Below the pieces are notes generated by a model that had not been told where the DNA came from, did not search any database, and worked only from the letters and a program-made list of their open reading frames with translations. Shown in pieces: positions 8,421 to 16,723 of a stretch of DNA of 64,000 nt; position 1 is the stretch's first letter; the number at the start of each line of letters is the position of its first letter. The stretch lies in the NCBI GenBank assembly GCA_013388755.1, contig JACAEQ010000112.1, positions 1 to 64,000 on the forward strand. Direction: 5' to 3'. The stretch is from Chloroflexota bacterium (lineage in GTDB: Bacteria; Chloroflexota; Chloroflexia; Chloroflexales; Roseiflexaceae). The position numbers and the translations under genes are program-made.

Positions 8421-8512
8421 TGGGTGTCATTGCGAGCGAAGCGAAGCAATCTCAGGCTTGATGCTGAGACTGCTTCAGCCACGCGTCGCTTGCTGCAGTT
8501 CGGACAGGCTCG
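8421..8512 (+). repeat. Dispersed repeat of the TGTCATTGCGAG family (degenerate copy)
   Basis: The segment begins GTGTCATTGCGAGCGAAGC and shares the core TGTCATTGCGAG...GAAGCAATCT and the GCAGCCACGC-like right part with the elements at 28966-29180 and 50544-50670. It lacks the terminal CCTNTCCGAAAACC inverted repeats seen there, so it is a diverged or truncated copy. It fills the spacer between the convergent membrane protein gene and rpmE. Confidence 0.65.
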
Positions 8513-8517
8513 TGGTA

Positions 8518-8820
8518 TTACTCCTCTTCGCCATAGATTTCTTTCAACAGGCTCGGCTTCTTCGGCGCAGGTTTTTCGCGTTCTGCGCGTCGGCGTGCAA
8601 TTTCTGCCTGCTGATCCTGGCTCGTGCGCAGGCGGCGCATGAAGCGATCCACCTGGCCGGCGGTATCGACGATACGCTGTTCGCCCGTGTAGAACGGATG
8701 GCAACGCGAACAGACATCAACGCGCATACCTTCGCGTGTGCCAACAACTGGCCATACCGTGCCACACGTGGTGCAGACGATCTGCGTCTGATAGGTTTTC
8801 GGGTGAATGCCCTTCTTCAC
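8518..8820 (-). CDS. rpmE: 50S ribosomal protein bL31, zinc-binding type with C-terminal extension
   Basis: 100 residues starting [11 protein letters not shown], a component of the large ribosomal subunit that bridges to the small subunit. Four cysteines (16, 19, 37, 40) form the zinc site of the C+ form. The conserved HPFYTG follows. Family members are usually about 66-72 residues; here roughly 30 extra residues, rich in Arg, Glu, Lys and Pro and ending [10 protein letters not shown], extend the C-terminus. It is the last gene of rplU-rpmA-rpmE, nine bases after rpmA. Confidence 0.96.
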   Translation of the reverse strand: MKKGIHPKTYQTQIVCTTCGTVWPVVGTREGMRVDVCSRCHPFYTGEQRIVDTAGQVDRFMRRLRTSQDQQAEIARRRAEREKPAPKKPSLLKEIYGEEE

Positions 8821-8829
8821 AGCGTGCTC

Positions 8830-9087
8830 CTACTCGGCGGCATACACACTGACGCGCTTCTGGGTGCGCGAGTGGTGCTCGAAGGTCACCACCCCCTCGA
8901 TCAACGAGTAAATCGTGTAGTCGCGCCCTATCCCGACATTCGCGCCCGGCTTAATCTTCGTGCCGCGCTGGCGAACGATAATCACTCCTGGCTGCACACG
9001 CTCACCGCCATAGCGTTTGACGCCCAGCATTTTCGGGTTGCTGTCACGGCCATTGCGCGAACTGCCGACACCTTTCTTATGCGCCAT
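8830..9087 (-). CDS. rpmA: 50S ribosomal protein bL27
   Basis: 85 residues beginning [19 protein letters not shown], the highly conserved N-terminal tail that reaches the peptidyl-transferase centre. [18 protein letters not shown] and [15 protein letters not shown] are family-specific. The length is normal, and there is no N-terminal prepeptide of the kind cleaved in Firmicutes. It lies 17 bases after rplU. Confidence 0.98.
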   Translation of the reverse strand: MAHKKGVGSSRNGRDSNPKMLGVKRYGGERVQPGVIIVRQRGTKIKPGANVGIGRDYTIYSLIEGVVTFEHHSRTQKRVSVYAAE

Positions 9088-9104
9088 AATCTCATGCTCC
9101 TCAG

Positions 9105-9440
9105 CTACGCCTCATCGCGCGGTGCGCCAGTGGCTGCGATAATCTTATGCACCGAGATGCGGGTATACGCCTGGCGATGGCCAGTGCGTCGCCGGTAGCG
9201 CTTCTTGCTCTTGTACCGAAAGACAACAATCTTGTCGCCCTTCTCCGGCCCGATGACCGTTGCCAGCACGCGCGCGCCAGCCACGGTCGGCGTACCGACC
9301 AGCATCTCTTCGCCACCTATCAACAGGACTTCACCCAGTTCGATTTCGCTGCCCGGCTCGGCATCCAGCAGCGCGACATTGAGCGCCTGCCCTTCTTCAA
9401 CGCGGTATTGCATGCCGCGATCACGCACAATAGCGTACAC
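9105..9440 (-). CDS. rplU: 50S ribosomal protein bL21
   Basis: 111 residues from a GTG start at 9440: (M)[17 protein letters not shown] at the N-terminus and [21 protein letters not shown], the rRNA-binding region, at the C-terminus. GAGGAG lies five to ten bases before this GTG. A longer frame from a TTG at 9494 would translate the leader hairpin region and is rejected. It is the first gene of the rplU-rpmA-rpmE operon, preceded by a consensus promoter (9546-9574) and a leader hairpin. Confidence 0.95.
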   Translation of the reverse strand: MYAIVRDRGMQYRVEEGQALNVALLDAEPGSEIELGEVLLIGGEEMLVGTPTVAGARVLATVIGPEKGDKIVVFRYKSKKRYRRRTGHRQAYTRISVHKIIAATGAPRDEA

Positions 9441-9499
9441 AACTCTGCTCCTCAACCGACCGATGCGCCTGCAAGCGACCGGGTTGCCAGACAAGAGAA

Positions 9500-9522
9500 A
9501 GAGAGTGGCGATACCACTCTCT
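9500..9522 (-). promoter_or_regulatory. Hairpin in the rplU leader
   Basis: A perfect 9-bp stem (AGAGAGTGG/CCACTCTCT) with a five-base loop lies about 60 bases upstream of the rplU start and about 20 bases inside the predicted transcript. Leader structures controlling rplU operons by ribosomal-protein feedback are known in Firmicutes. Whether this hairpin plays that role here is inference. Confidence 0.55.
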
Positions 9523-9545
9523 CAAATCGGTGCGTTGCCACGGGG

Positions 9546-9574
9546 ATTATAACAGAGCGCCGCTGCACTGTCAA
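9546..9574 (-). promoter_or_regulatory. Consensus housekeeping promoter of rplU-rpmA-rpmE
   Basis: On the minus strand TTGACA (9569-9574), a 17-base spacer and TATAAT (9546-9551) match the sigma-70-type consensus perfectly, as expected for a ribosomal operon. The predicted start lies near 9539, giving a leader of about 100 bases. Confidence 0.9.
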
Positions 9575-9772
9575 ACAGGTTCCACCTGGAACGCATGTTG
9601 TTTTGCGTCGGCGGGGCGACGTGACATGGCGCGTGCGGAAGCTCTACCGCTGCCGATTCTGTATCGTGGGCTTTCCCCAGACCCTCGATCGTGAACAGTT
9701 ACCCTACCTGGTGAACGACTCACTGTGAACGGTAACTACTATCTGCAATGCTGTCGCCTGCCTACCAGCGGG

Positions 9773-9801
9773 TTGCATAACTGAGCCTGGCGATCTACAA
9801 T
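9773..9801 (+). promoter_or_regulatory. Promoter candidate for the receiver-GAF-cyclase gene
   Basis: TTGCAT (9773-9778), a 17-base spacer and TACAAT (9796-9801) on the plus strand. Transcription would begin near 9808, about 47 bases before ATG 9855. The rest of the 9575-9772 spacer shows only a loose direct repeat containing GTGAAC and GGTAAC; no gene is supported. Confidence 0.6.
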
Positions 9802-9854
9802 GCAACCATTCTGTCTGGTTGCGCCTACTGCTTCTCTTGCCCCAGATTGCTGTA

Positions 9855-12782
9855 ATGACCGAGCCGGCACACATTCTCGCTGTGGACGATGATGCTACCA
9901 TCCGCAGGATGTTGCAGATTCTTCTGACTGATGCCGGGTATCGCGTTTCACTTGCGAGCAGTGGTGAAGAGGCGCTTGCGTACCTTGAACTGGTCACTCC
10001 CGACCTTATTTTGATGGACGTGGTCATGCCCGGTCTGAGTGGGCGTGAGGTGATGCGGCGCATCAAGGAGGACTCCGAGCGGCCGTTTATTCCGGTCATC
10101 CTCATAACTGGACGCGGCGATCAGGAATCGAAGGTGGATGCGCTGGATGCTGGCGCGGACGATTTCCTGGTAAAACCGGTCGATCTGACGGAGTTGCTTG
10201 CACGGGTACGTTCGATGCTGCGTCTACAGCGCAGCCAGCGCTCGTTACGTGCCGAACAGCGTAAAACAGAGCTGTTACTGCACCTGACGCGCGAGCTTGG
10301 CACCACGCTCGACCTGGATCAGTTGTTGACCCATTTCCTGAACCGGCTGGCCGATGCCGTCGGGGCGGTGCGCGCCAGTATTATTCTGTTGACCAGCGAT
10401 CAGACGCGCCTCTTCTCCAACACACGCAACCGCCCGACGATCCCGCTCGCCGACATTCTTGCCCATGGAGTTGCCGGCTGGGTGTTGCGCGAGCGCACAC
10501 CGGTCATCATCGAAGACACGCGCACTGATCCGCGCTGGATGGCGGTCACGGCGCAGCAGCGCGCTGTGCGTAGCGTTGCGGCGGCGCCGATTGTGCGTGA
10601 GGGGCACGCGCTTGCAGCCATTACGCTGGTGCATCATACTCCCGGCTACTTCACCAGCGAACACCTTGATCTGCTCAACTCGGTTGCTGCCCAGAGCGCT
10701 ATCGCGCTGGAGAATGCTGAACTGTTCCGCCTGACACGCAGCCAGCGCGACTTGCTCGAGCGTCGCGCCGAGGAATTGCAGCGCATTAATCAGGTGAGCC
10801 GGTATCTTGCCGAATTGATGAGCCCTGACCAGTTGTTGCGCCTGGTGGTTCACCTGATCCACCACACCTTTGGCTACCCGATCGTCACGATTGTATTGCG
10901 CGAAGGCGAGCGCCTGGTGTTGCGCGCTGCCGCTGGCGGCCCGGTGGTGGAACAGGCAATCGGCGCCTCGCTCCCGGCCGGCGCCAGTGTTGCCGGCTGG
11001 GCGATTGCTCATCAGGAGCCGCTGAACGTTCCTGATGTGCGTCAGGACGAGCGGTATGCCTCGTTTGGCGCTGAGGCCAGTGTCCGCGCTGAACTTGCTG
11101 TGCCGATCCAGACGGCGCGCGAAGTGTTTGGCGCGCTGTCGGTGATGGCCTATGCGCCTGGCGCATTCGGCGAGCCCGATATTCGTTTGCTCTCGACACT
11201 CTCCAGCCAGCTGGGTGTCGCTCTCGATAATGCCCGCCTGTTCGATACCGAACAACGCCGGGTGCGGCAACTGGGCCTCGTGAACAACCTGTCACTCGCT
11301 GTCACGGCGCGGCTCGATTCTCCTGAAAACCTGGCGACTGCCGCTGACGCTGTGGCAACCATTTTCGATGTCGCGTTGTGCGGTATCGTCCTTGCAGGCT
11401 CTGGTGCGCGTAATGCGTTCCAGGAGACCGTATACGCCACGCAGGGGATGGGTGATGCGCTACCGCTGCGCCAGATCGCCGAGCGGCTTGAGTTGCCCGC
11501 GCCACGGATCATCACCTCATTCGAGAGTGATGATTGCCTGCGTGAGTTTGCGCCACAGCTTGCCGCTGCCGGCGTGACATCGCTGGCGCTTGCGCCATTA
11601 CTTGCAGGCGGATCCCAGATCGGGCTGGTGGCGCTGGATATCAGCAGCCCCGCGCGCCCGTTCCAGGTCGCCGACCTGGCGTTACTTGAGACAGTGGCGA
11701 GCCTGCTGGCTCAGGTGGTTCAGAATGCGCGTCTCTACCGCGAAGTCGAGGATGAACGCTCGACGCTCGGCGCCGTGTTGCGCGGCGCGGCCGATCCGAT
11801 CCTGCTGATCGATCCACACGATCGACTGCTGCTGGCAAATCCGGCGGCTGAGCGGCGGCTCGATCTTGGCGCCAATGGTGGCCGCCCGATCGATCAGTTG
11901 CTCAACAATCGCGATGTGCTGCGCGCCCTCGACGGTACGCGCAACGGCGGCCTGCCGCTGGCAGCCGAGGTGGCATTGCCCGATGGCGCGACATTCAACG
12001 TCAGCGTTGCGCCGGTGCGCAGCGCTGATGGCGCGCTGATTGGCCGGGTGGCGGTGATGCAGGATATTACTGCTATCAAAGAGCTTGAACGCGCCGAGCA
12101 GGAACGGCTGCGCGCCGTCTTCCGCCGCTATGTCTCACCACAGGTGGTGGAGGAAGTGCTGGCGGGCGGTGCGGATTTCGGTGCGCCTGAGGAACGCAAC
12201 GTGGTGGTGCTGTTTGCTGATATGCGCGGCTATACGACGCTGGCCGAAGGTCTCGAGCCGCACATCCTCGTTGGGCAGATCCTGAACCGGTACTTCACGG
12301 CGATGACGGAGGTGCTCTATCGCCACGGCGGCACAATCGACAAATTCATGGGCGATGGGTTGATTGGCGTGTTTGGTGTGCCGATTGCGCGCGCCGATGA
12401 TGTGCAGCGCTCGTTGCTTGCCGCCGTTGATCTGCAACTGGCGTTTGCTGAGTTACGCGAGACCTGGCGCCGTGAACTTGGCCTGAACCTCGGCATGGGT
12501 GTCGGTGTCGGTTATGGCCCGGCACTGGTCGGTAATATCGGCTCACCGCAGCGCCTTGATTACACGGTGATTGGCGACGTTGTCAATACGGCCAATCGTC
12601 TCAGCGGGCTGGCACACGCCGACCAGATCATTGTGTCGCATCGCCTGGTCGACGCGCTCCCGCGCGACTGGCAGGCGCCGTGGCAGTTGCGCCCGATTGG
12701 CCCGGTCTTGCTCAAAGGTAAACACGATCCGCATAGTGTGTATGAGATCGTGTATCAGGTCGCCCTGCACAGCGATGCTTGA
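9855..12782 (+). CDS. Response regulator-GAF-GAF-GAF-PAS-adenylate/guanylate cyclase
   Basis: 975 residues from ATG 9855 (MTEPAHILAVDDD); an in-frame ATG at 9819 would add a non-conserved leader. Domain order: receiver (about 5-120, phosphoacceptor in LILMDVVMPG, Lys in FLVKPVD), three GAF domains (about 145-295, 315-480, 495-640), a PAS domain (about 650-760), and a class III nucleotide cyclase (about 785-955). In the cyclase, FADMRGYT and KFMGDGLIGVFG supply the two metal-binding aspartates, Lys in DKFMGD and the TVIGD region contact the base, and NTANRLS carries the transition-state Asn and Arg. All catalytic residues are present, so cAMP (or cGMP) synthesis is predicted, controlled by phosphorylation and by ligands of the GAF/PAS domains. 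There is no membrane segment. No partner kinase is adjacent. Confidence 0.92.
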   Translation: MTEPAHILAVDDDATIRRMLQILLTDAGYRVSLASSGEEALAYLELVTPDLILMDVVMPGLSGREVMRRIKEDSERPFIPVILITGRGDQESKVDALDAGADDFLVKPVDLTELLARVRSMLRLQRSQRSLRAEQRKTELLLHLTRELGTTLDLDQLLTHFLNRLADAVGAVRASIILLTSDQTRLFSNTRNRPTIPLADILAHGVAGWVLRERTPVIIEDTRTDPRWMAVTAQQRAVRSVAAAPIVREGHALAAITLVHHTPGYFTSEHLDLLNSVAAQSAIALENAELFRLTRSQRDLLERRAEELQRINQVSRYLAELMSPDQLLRLVVHLIHHTFGYPIVTIVLREGERLVLRAAAGGPVVEQAIGASLPAGASVAGWAIAHQEPLNVPDVRQDERYASFGAEASVRAELAVPIQTAREVFGALSVMAYAPGAFGEPDIRLLSTLSSQLGVALDNARLFDTEQRRVRQLGLVNNLSLAVTARLDSPENLATAADAVATIFDVALCGIVLAGSGARNAFQETVYATQGMGDALPLRQIAERLELPAPRIITSFESDDCLREFAPQLAAAGVTSLALAPLLAGGSQIGLVALDISSPARPFQVADLALLETVASLLAQVVQNARLYREVEDERSTLGAVLRGAADPILLIDPHDRLLLANPAAERRLDLGANGGRPIDQLLNNRDVLRALDGTRNGGLPLAAEVALPDGATFNVSVAPVRSADGALIGRVAVMQDITAIKELERAEQERLRAVFRRYVSPQVVEEVLAGGADFGAPEERNVVVLFADMRGYTTLAEGLEPHILVGQILNRYFTAMTEVLYRHGGTIDKFMGDGLIGVFGVPIARADDVQRSLLAAVDLQLAFAELRETWRRELGLNLGMGVGVGYGPALVGNIGSPQRLDYTVIGDVVNTANRLSGLAHADQIIVSHRLVDALPRDWQAPWQLRPIGPVLLKGKHDPHSVYEIVYQVALHSDA

Positions 12783-12918
12783 GTCGTCTCGGGTTGCACG
12801 ATGGCGCGGCACAGCACGGTGGGGCAGGCGGTGGCTGGCATCTCGACCGGCGGAGACGACACAGTGACCGCAGGGTTGTGGCATGGCGGCGCGCTGCGGT
12901 TGTTACATCTGTCACTGG
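12783..12918. other. Spacer between convergent cyclase and purN genes
   Basis: 136 bases between two stop codons. I see no gene and no clear terminator hairpin with a T tract. Confidence 0.5.
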
Positions 12919-13584
12919 TCATCCGTTGAGGCGCGCCAGTCGCGCGACGACCTCGATGATCAGGCGGTGTTCCACGGCCTTGATACGTTCGTGGAGCGCC
13001 GTTTCATCATCTGCCGGTAAAACTGGTACTTCTGCGCGCGCCAGCACCGGCCCGTCGTCCACTGCCGGCGTGACACGATGAATGGTGCACCCCGTGACCG
13101 GCAGGCCGAGGCGCAGCGCATCGGCGACGACGTGCGCGCCACGCAGCGCCGGGATGACGATGCCGCGCGAGGTGACGAACGTGTCGCCGCCATCGTCGGG
13201 GAGCAGCGCCGGGTGCTGGTTGATGACCCGGTTGGGGAAGCGATCGAGGAACAGTGATGACAGCACGCGCATAAACCCGGCGAGAACGATCAGATCAGGC
13301 GTGAATGCCGCCGTCACATCTGCCAGGCGGCGTTCCCATTCAGCGCGCACAGCGGGATCACGCGGGTGGCGTAGTGGCACGAAGGCGGTTGCGATGCCGT
13401 GTCGCAGCGCGCGTTGCAGGCCGTAGGCGTCGGCGCGGTCGCCGGCAACCAGCACGATCTCTGCGCCCAGCATCCCTTCCGCCTGCGCATCCAGCAGCGC
13501 CTGAAGGTTCGAGCCGCTGCCAGAGAGCAGTACTGCGACGCGGTACGGTTCCGTGCGTCCCGGCTGTGACCCTGGCGCGTTCAC
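12919..13584 (-). CDS. purN: Phosphoribosylglycinamide formyltransferase (GAR transformylase)
   Basis: 221 residues from a GTG start. The enzyme transfers a formyl group from 10-formyltetrahydrofolate to GAR in purine synthesis. Motifs: VLLSGSGSNLQALLDA (phosphate loop), Asn122 and His124 in VINQHPALLP, and Asp177 in VDDGPVL, equivalent to the E. coli Asn106-His108-Asp144 triad. Between ALLP and RGAHVVADAL the protein carries about 15 extra residues (131-146), a loop insertion compared with E. coli PurN. The start overlaps the purD stop in the motif GTGA, so the two are translationally coupled. Confidence 0.93.
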   Translation of the reverse strand: MNAPGSQPGRTEPYRVAVLLSGSGSNLQALLDAQAEGMLGAEIVLVAGDRADAYGLQRALRHGIATAFVPLRHPRDPAVRAEWERRLADVTAAFTPDLIVLAGFMRVLSSLFLDRFPNRVINQHPALLPDDGGDTFVTSRGIVIPALRGAHVVADALRLGLPVTGCTIHRVTPAVDDGPVLARAEVPVLPADDETALHERIKAVEHRLIIEVVARLARLNG

Positions 13585-14846
13585 CGGCGTGTTGCCCTGG
13601 CGCCGATGTCGCGGCGGTACTGCATGCCACGAAAATGGATCATCTCGACAGCGCGATACGCTCGCGCCAGGGTCGCCTGTAGATCAGGCCCCGTACCTGT
13701 TACGCCAAGAACCCGCCCGCCGGCGGTCACGAACTGGCCGTTCTCCCATGCGGTGCCTGCGTGGAAGACCAGCACCGCGGGATCATCGATCAGTTCCAGG
13801 CCCTCGATCGGGTCGCCGCGGTGCGGCGTTTCGGGGTAGCCTTCCGCCGCCAGCACCACACACGCTGCCGCCCCTTTCGACCAGCCCAGCATATCTGGCT
13901 GGAGTGGCGCCTGCCCGGCGCACGCCAGCAACGCCGCCAGTAGATCGCCCTCGAGCAGCGGCAGGATCGCCTGTGTCTCCGGGTCGCCGAATCGCGCGTT
14001 GAATTCGAGCACGCGCGCCCCGTGCTCGGTCAACATGAGGCCGGCATACAGCGCCCCGCGAAAGGGCGTGCCGGTGGCTGCCAGCGCCTGCACCGCCGGG
14101 AGCATCACCTGCCTGCTGAGCGCGGCGACATCAGCGGCATCGAGATGCGGCGCAGGCGCATAGGCGCCCATACCGCCGGTATTGGGGCCGGCGTCACCAT
14201 CGCGTAGTCGCTTGTGGTCCTGCGCCGGTATGAGCGGCAGAACACGCTCGCCGTCACAGAGTGCGATGAGCGAGATCTCCGGGCCACTGAGGCGCTCTTC
14301 GAGGAGCAAACGTCTGCCAGCAAGGGTCGCGCCAAGCGCCTGGATGGCATCCAGCGTTTCGGCGAGTGTTTCGCTGACCACGACCCCTTTGCCTGCGGCG
14401 AGGCCATCCGCCTTGACGACCCAGGCGCGCCCGCTGGCGCGCGCGAACGCCGCTGCGGCTGTGGGGTCATCGAACGTATGCGCCTCGGCAGTCGGGATTC
14501 CGGCGCTGATCATCAGTGTCTTGGCGAAGGCCTTGCTGCTTTCGATTCGTGCCGCCGCTGCTGTCGGGCCGAACACCGGAATGCCTGCCGCCAGGCAGGC
14601 GTCGGCCAGACCGGCAGCGAGCGGCGCCTCGGGCCCGACCACCACCAGGCCGATGTGTTCGCGGCGCGCAATGTCGAGCAGCAGGGTCATGTTGCTGGCC
14701 TCAATCGGAACGTTGTGACCGAGGCGCGCCATACCAGGGTTACCGGGAGCGAAAAAGAGCGCATTGAGTAATGGCGACTGTGCCAGCTTCCATGCCAGCG
14801 CGTGTTCACGGCCACCCGATCCGACCAGCAGTACATTCAGGGCCAT
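13581..14846 (-). CDS. purD: Phosphoribosylamine-glycine ligase (GAR synthetase)
   Basis: 421 residues beginning MALNVLLVGSGGREHALAWKL, the diagnostic N-terminus of PurD. It makes GAR from phosphoribosylamine, glycine and ATP, the step just before PurN. The ATP-grasp region is seen in RAWVVKADGLAAGKGVVV and LEERLSGPEISLIALCDG, and FNARFGDPETQAILPLL is the conserved metal-binding segment. The frame extends much further upstream, but that part overlaps the ABC ATPase gene and has no homology to PurD, so ATG 14846 is chosen. It lies 71 bases after the ATPase stop and overlaps purN by four bases. Confidence 0.96.
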   Translation of the reverse strand: MALNVLLVGSGGREHALAWKLAQSPLLNALFFAPGNPGMARLGHNVPIEASNMTLLLDIARREHIGLVVVGPEAPLAAGLADACLAAGIPVFGPTAAAARIESSKAFAKTLMISAGIPTAEAHTFDDPTAAAAFARASGRAWVVKADGLAAGKGVVVSETLAETLDAIQALGATLAGRRLLLEERLSGPEISLIALCDGERVLPLIPAQDHKRLRDGDAGPNTGGMGAYAPAPHLDAADVAALSRQVMLPAVQALAATGTPFRGALYAGLMLTEHGARVLEFNARFGDPETQAILPLLEGDLLAALLACAGQAPLQPDMLGWSKGAAACVVLAAEGYPETPHRGDPIEGLELIDDPAVLVFHAGTAWENGQFVTAGGRVLGVTGTGPDLQATLARAYRAVEMIHFRGMQYRRDIGARATRR

Positions 14847-14917
14847 GCGATTTTCCTGGCGGCAGAGCAGAGGTGCATGGGAACAGAGCCGGCGTCGCAG
14901 CAGCGTGCCCGGGTTGA

Positions 14918-15634
14918 TTATAGCACTCCTTCGCCATGCCCGGTGATGGCGCCATCGCGCAGGTAATAGATATCGGTCGCGAACTCGGCTGCCGTCGGGT
15001 CGTGCGAGGCCATGAGTAGCGTGACACCCTCCTGGTCGCACAGGGCGCGCAGCAGTGCCAGCACCTGCCGCCCGGTACGGCTGTCGAGATCGCCAGTGGG
15101 TTCGTCGGCCAGAATGATGCGGGGTCGCGTGACCAGCGCCCGCGCGATGGCAACCCGTTGTTGCTGGCCGCCACTCAGTTCGTATGGACGATGATCCATC
15201 CAGCCGGTAAGGCCGACGGCAGCCAGGCAACGCCGCACACGCGCATCCCACAACCGGCGTGGGGTGTTCCACGCGAGGCGCAACCCGAGTTCGACATTTT
15301 CATAGGCCGATGCAGTCGGCAGCAGCGCGAAGCTCTGGAAGACGTAGCCAATGCGGCGACGCAGCGCCGACAGTTCGCCAGCGCGCATTTGATCGACGCG
15401 GCGCCCTTCCACGATGACACTTCCGCTGGTTGGCGCATCCAGCCCGCCGACCAGGTTGAGCAGCGTTGTTTTGCCGCTGCCGCTTGGCCCCATGAGCACA
15501 ACGAAAGCGCCCTTTGTGACATCCAGGTCAACGCCGCGCAGGGCATGCACCGCGCTCCCGCCTGCACCGAAGGTGCGGGTGGCAGCAGTAAGCCGGATGA
15601 TCGGTTCGGCATGATCGAAGGTTGTTGCGGTCAT
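14918..15634 (-). CDS. ABC transporter ATP-binding protein (MacB/LolD type)
   Basis: 238 residues with all ATPase motifs: Walker [14 protein letters not shown]-loop VFQSFALLP, signature [15 protein letters not shown], Walker [13 protein letters not shown] and switch histidine in ASHDPTAAE. It belongs to the LolD/MacB/FtsE subgroup, which drives FtsX-like permeases that export or extract lipophilic substrates by a mechanotransmission mechanism. It starts six bases after the stop of a second, longer ATPase, and the permease and adaptor genes lie upstream. The two ATPases may form a heterodimer. Confidence 0.92.
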   Translation of the reverse strand: MTATTFDHAEPIIRLTAATRTFGAGGSAVHALRGVDLDVTKGAFVVLMGPSGSGKTTLLNLVGGLDAPTSGSVIVEGRRVDQMRAGELSALRRRIGYVFQSFALLPTASAYENVELGLRLAWNTPRRLWDARVRRCLAAVGLTGWMDHRPYELSGGQQQRVAIARALVTRPRIILADEPTGDLDSRTGRQVLALLRALCDQEGVTLLMASHDPTAAEFATDIYYLRDGAITGHGEGVL

Positions 15635-15640
15635 AGGCTC

Positions 15641-16690
15641 TCACCCATCCGCAGTCGAGCGTCGTCGCAGGCGCCACGGCCAGCGCCAGCGCGACGGGCG
15701 CACCGCGCCAGCCGGCGGCGTGTCGTCGTACAGGCGATGGTGCGAGCTGCCATCCGGCTCTTCTGCTGGCGCTTCAATCCGGTCGTCATCAACGGCTCGA
15801 ATGAGGACACCGCCGTCAACCAGTTCGACGCGCGCGCGCCGCCCGATCCCTGCCAGCGCACGTTGCTCGCCGGGGATCTGCAACCGCCCCGCGCGATCAA
15901 CAACCACCAGTTCTTCGGCGGCGCGCGCGCGTGTGGGGAGCACGGCCGGTGCAGCATGCGCCACTTCACCCTGAAGCATGGCCTCATCGCCGCGCCGTGT
16001 TTCACTGCTGGTGCGGCCGTCGCGAATGGCGATCACACGGTCGGCCTGTTCGGCGACGCGCGGGTCGTGCGTGACCAGTACCACGGTGAGGCCGTAACGT
16101 TCCCGCAGGTCGCGCAGCAGGGCAAGGATACGTTGCGCCGTCTCCCAGTCGACTTCGCCGGTTGGCTCGTCGCCAAGGAGAATGCGCGGCTGATGCGCCA
16201 GGGCGCACGCGATCGCCACGCGCTGTTGCTGGCCACCGGAAAGCCGGGTCACGGGGCTGCTCGCTTTCTCGGCAATACCAACCGCCTTGAGCAATTCATC
16301 GATCCAGGCACGGCGCTCCCGACCCCTGCGCCCGCCCAGCGCCATCAAGATCTCGATGTTCTCGCGCACGTTGAGGTAGGGTAACAGGTTGCGTGCGGTC
16401 TGCTGCCAGACAAAGCCGACCCGCTCACGGCGGTAGGCGCTGAGTTCCGCAGGCGACAACGCCGTCAGGTCGAGCCCGTCAACTTTCAATTGCCCGGCAG
16501 ACGGCCGATCCAGCCCGCCAATGGCGCTGAGCAGTGTTGACTTGCCTGAACCTGACGGGCCGACCAGGGCCAGGAACTCACCACGCGTCACTTCCAGGTC
16601 GAGCCCTTGCAGCGCCACGACTTCCAGTTCAGCAACCTTGTAAATCTTAACCAGGCCGCTGGCTTGAATGATATGATCGGTTTCGCTCAT
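15641..16690 (-). CDS. ABC transporter ATP-binding protein with C-terminal AbrB-like domain
   Basis: 349 residues from ATG 16690 (MSETDHIIQ). Residues 1-235 are a MacB/LolD-type ATPase: Walker A GPSGSGKSTLLS, signature [15 protein letters not shown], Walker B ILLGDEPTGEVD and His in VTHDPR. Residues 259-300 (ELVVVDRAGRLQIPGE... through ARVELVDGGVLIRAV) match the looped-hinge AbrB/SpoVT/MraZ fold, normally a DNA-binding antitoxin or regulator domain. A basic Trp/Arg-rich tail ends the protein. ATPases of this subgroup are usually about 230 residues, so the extension is unusual. It could be a dimerisation or regulatory module. A longer frame to 16747 reads into the palindromic repeat and is rejected. 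Confidence 0.88.
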   Translation of the reverse strand: MSETDHIIQASGLVKIYKVAELEVVALQGLDLEVTRGEFLALVGPSGSGKSTLLSAIGGLDRPSAGQLKVDGLDLTALSPAELSAYRRERVGFVWQQTARNLLPYLNVRENIEILMALGGRRGRERRAWIDELLKAVGIAEKASSPVTRLSGGQQQRVAIACALAHQPRILLGDEPTGEVDWETAQRILALLRDLRERYGLTVVLVTHDPRVAEQADRVIAIRDGRTSSETRRGDEAMLQGEVAHAAPAVLPTRARAAEELVVVDRAGRLQIPGEQRALAGIGRRARVELVDGGVLIRAVDDDRIEAPAEEPDGSSHHRLYDDTPPAGAVRPSRWRWPWRLRRRSTADG

Positions 16691-16723
16691 CGTCTGGTCA
16701 CGGCCCACGCTACAATCACGTAA

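Noticed and set aside
9819-9854. Upstream ATG start for the receiver-cyclase protein
   Set aside because: The extra MRLLLLLPQIAV leader is not part of a receiver domain, and the 9855 ATG gives the usual family N-terminus.
13500-13520. GGTTCGAGCC resembling a tRNA T-arm
   Set aside because: It lies within purN coding sequence, and no acceptor stem or anticodon arm is found around it.
14847-15272. N-terminal extension of the purD frame by about 140 residues
   Set aside because: It overlaps the ABC ATPase gene in another frame and does not resemble PurD; the canonical N-terminus begins at ATG 14846.
15158-16384. 408-residue plus-strand frame across the ATPase genes
   Set aside because: Antisense to two ATPases with complete motifs; no domain or ribosome-binding site.
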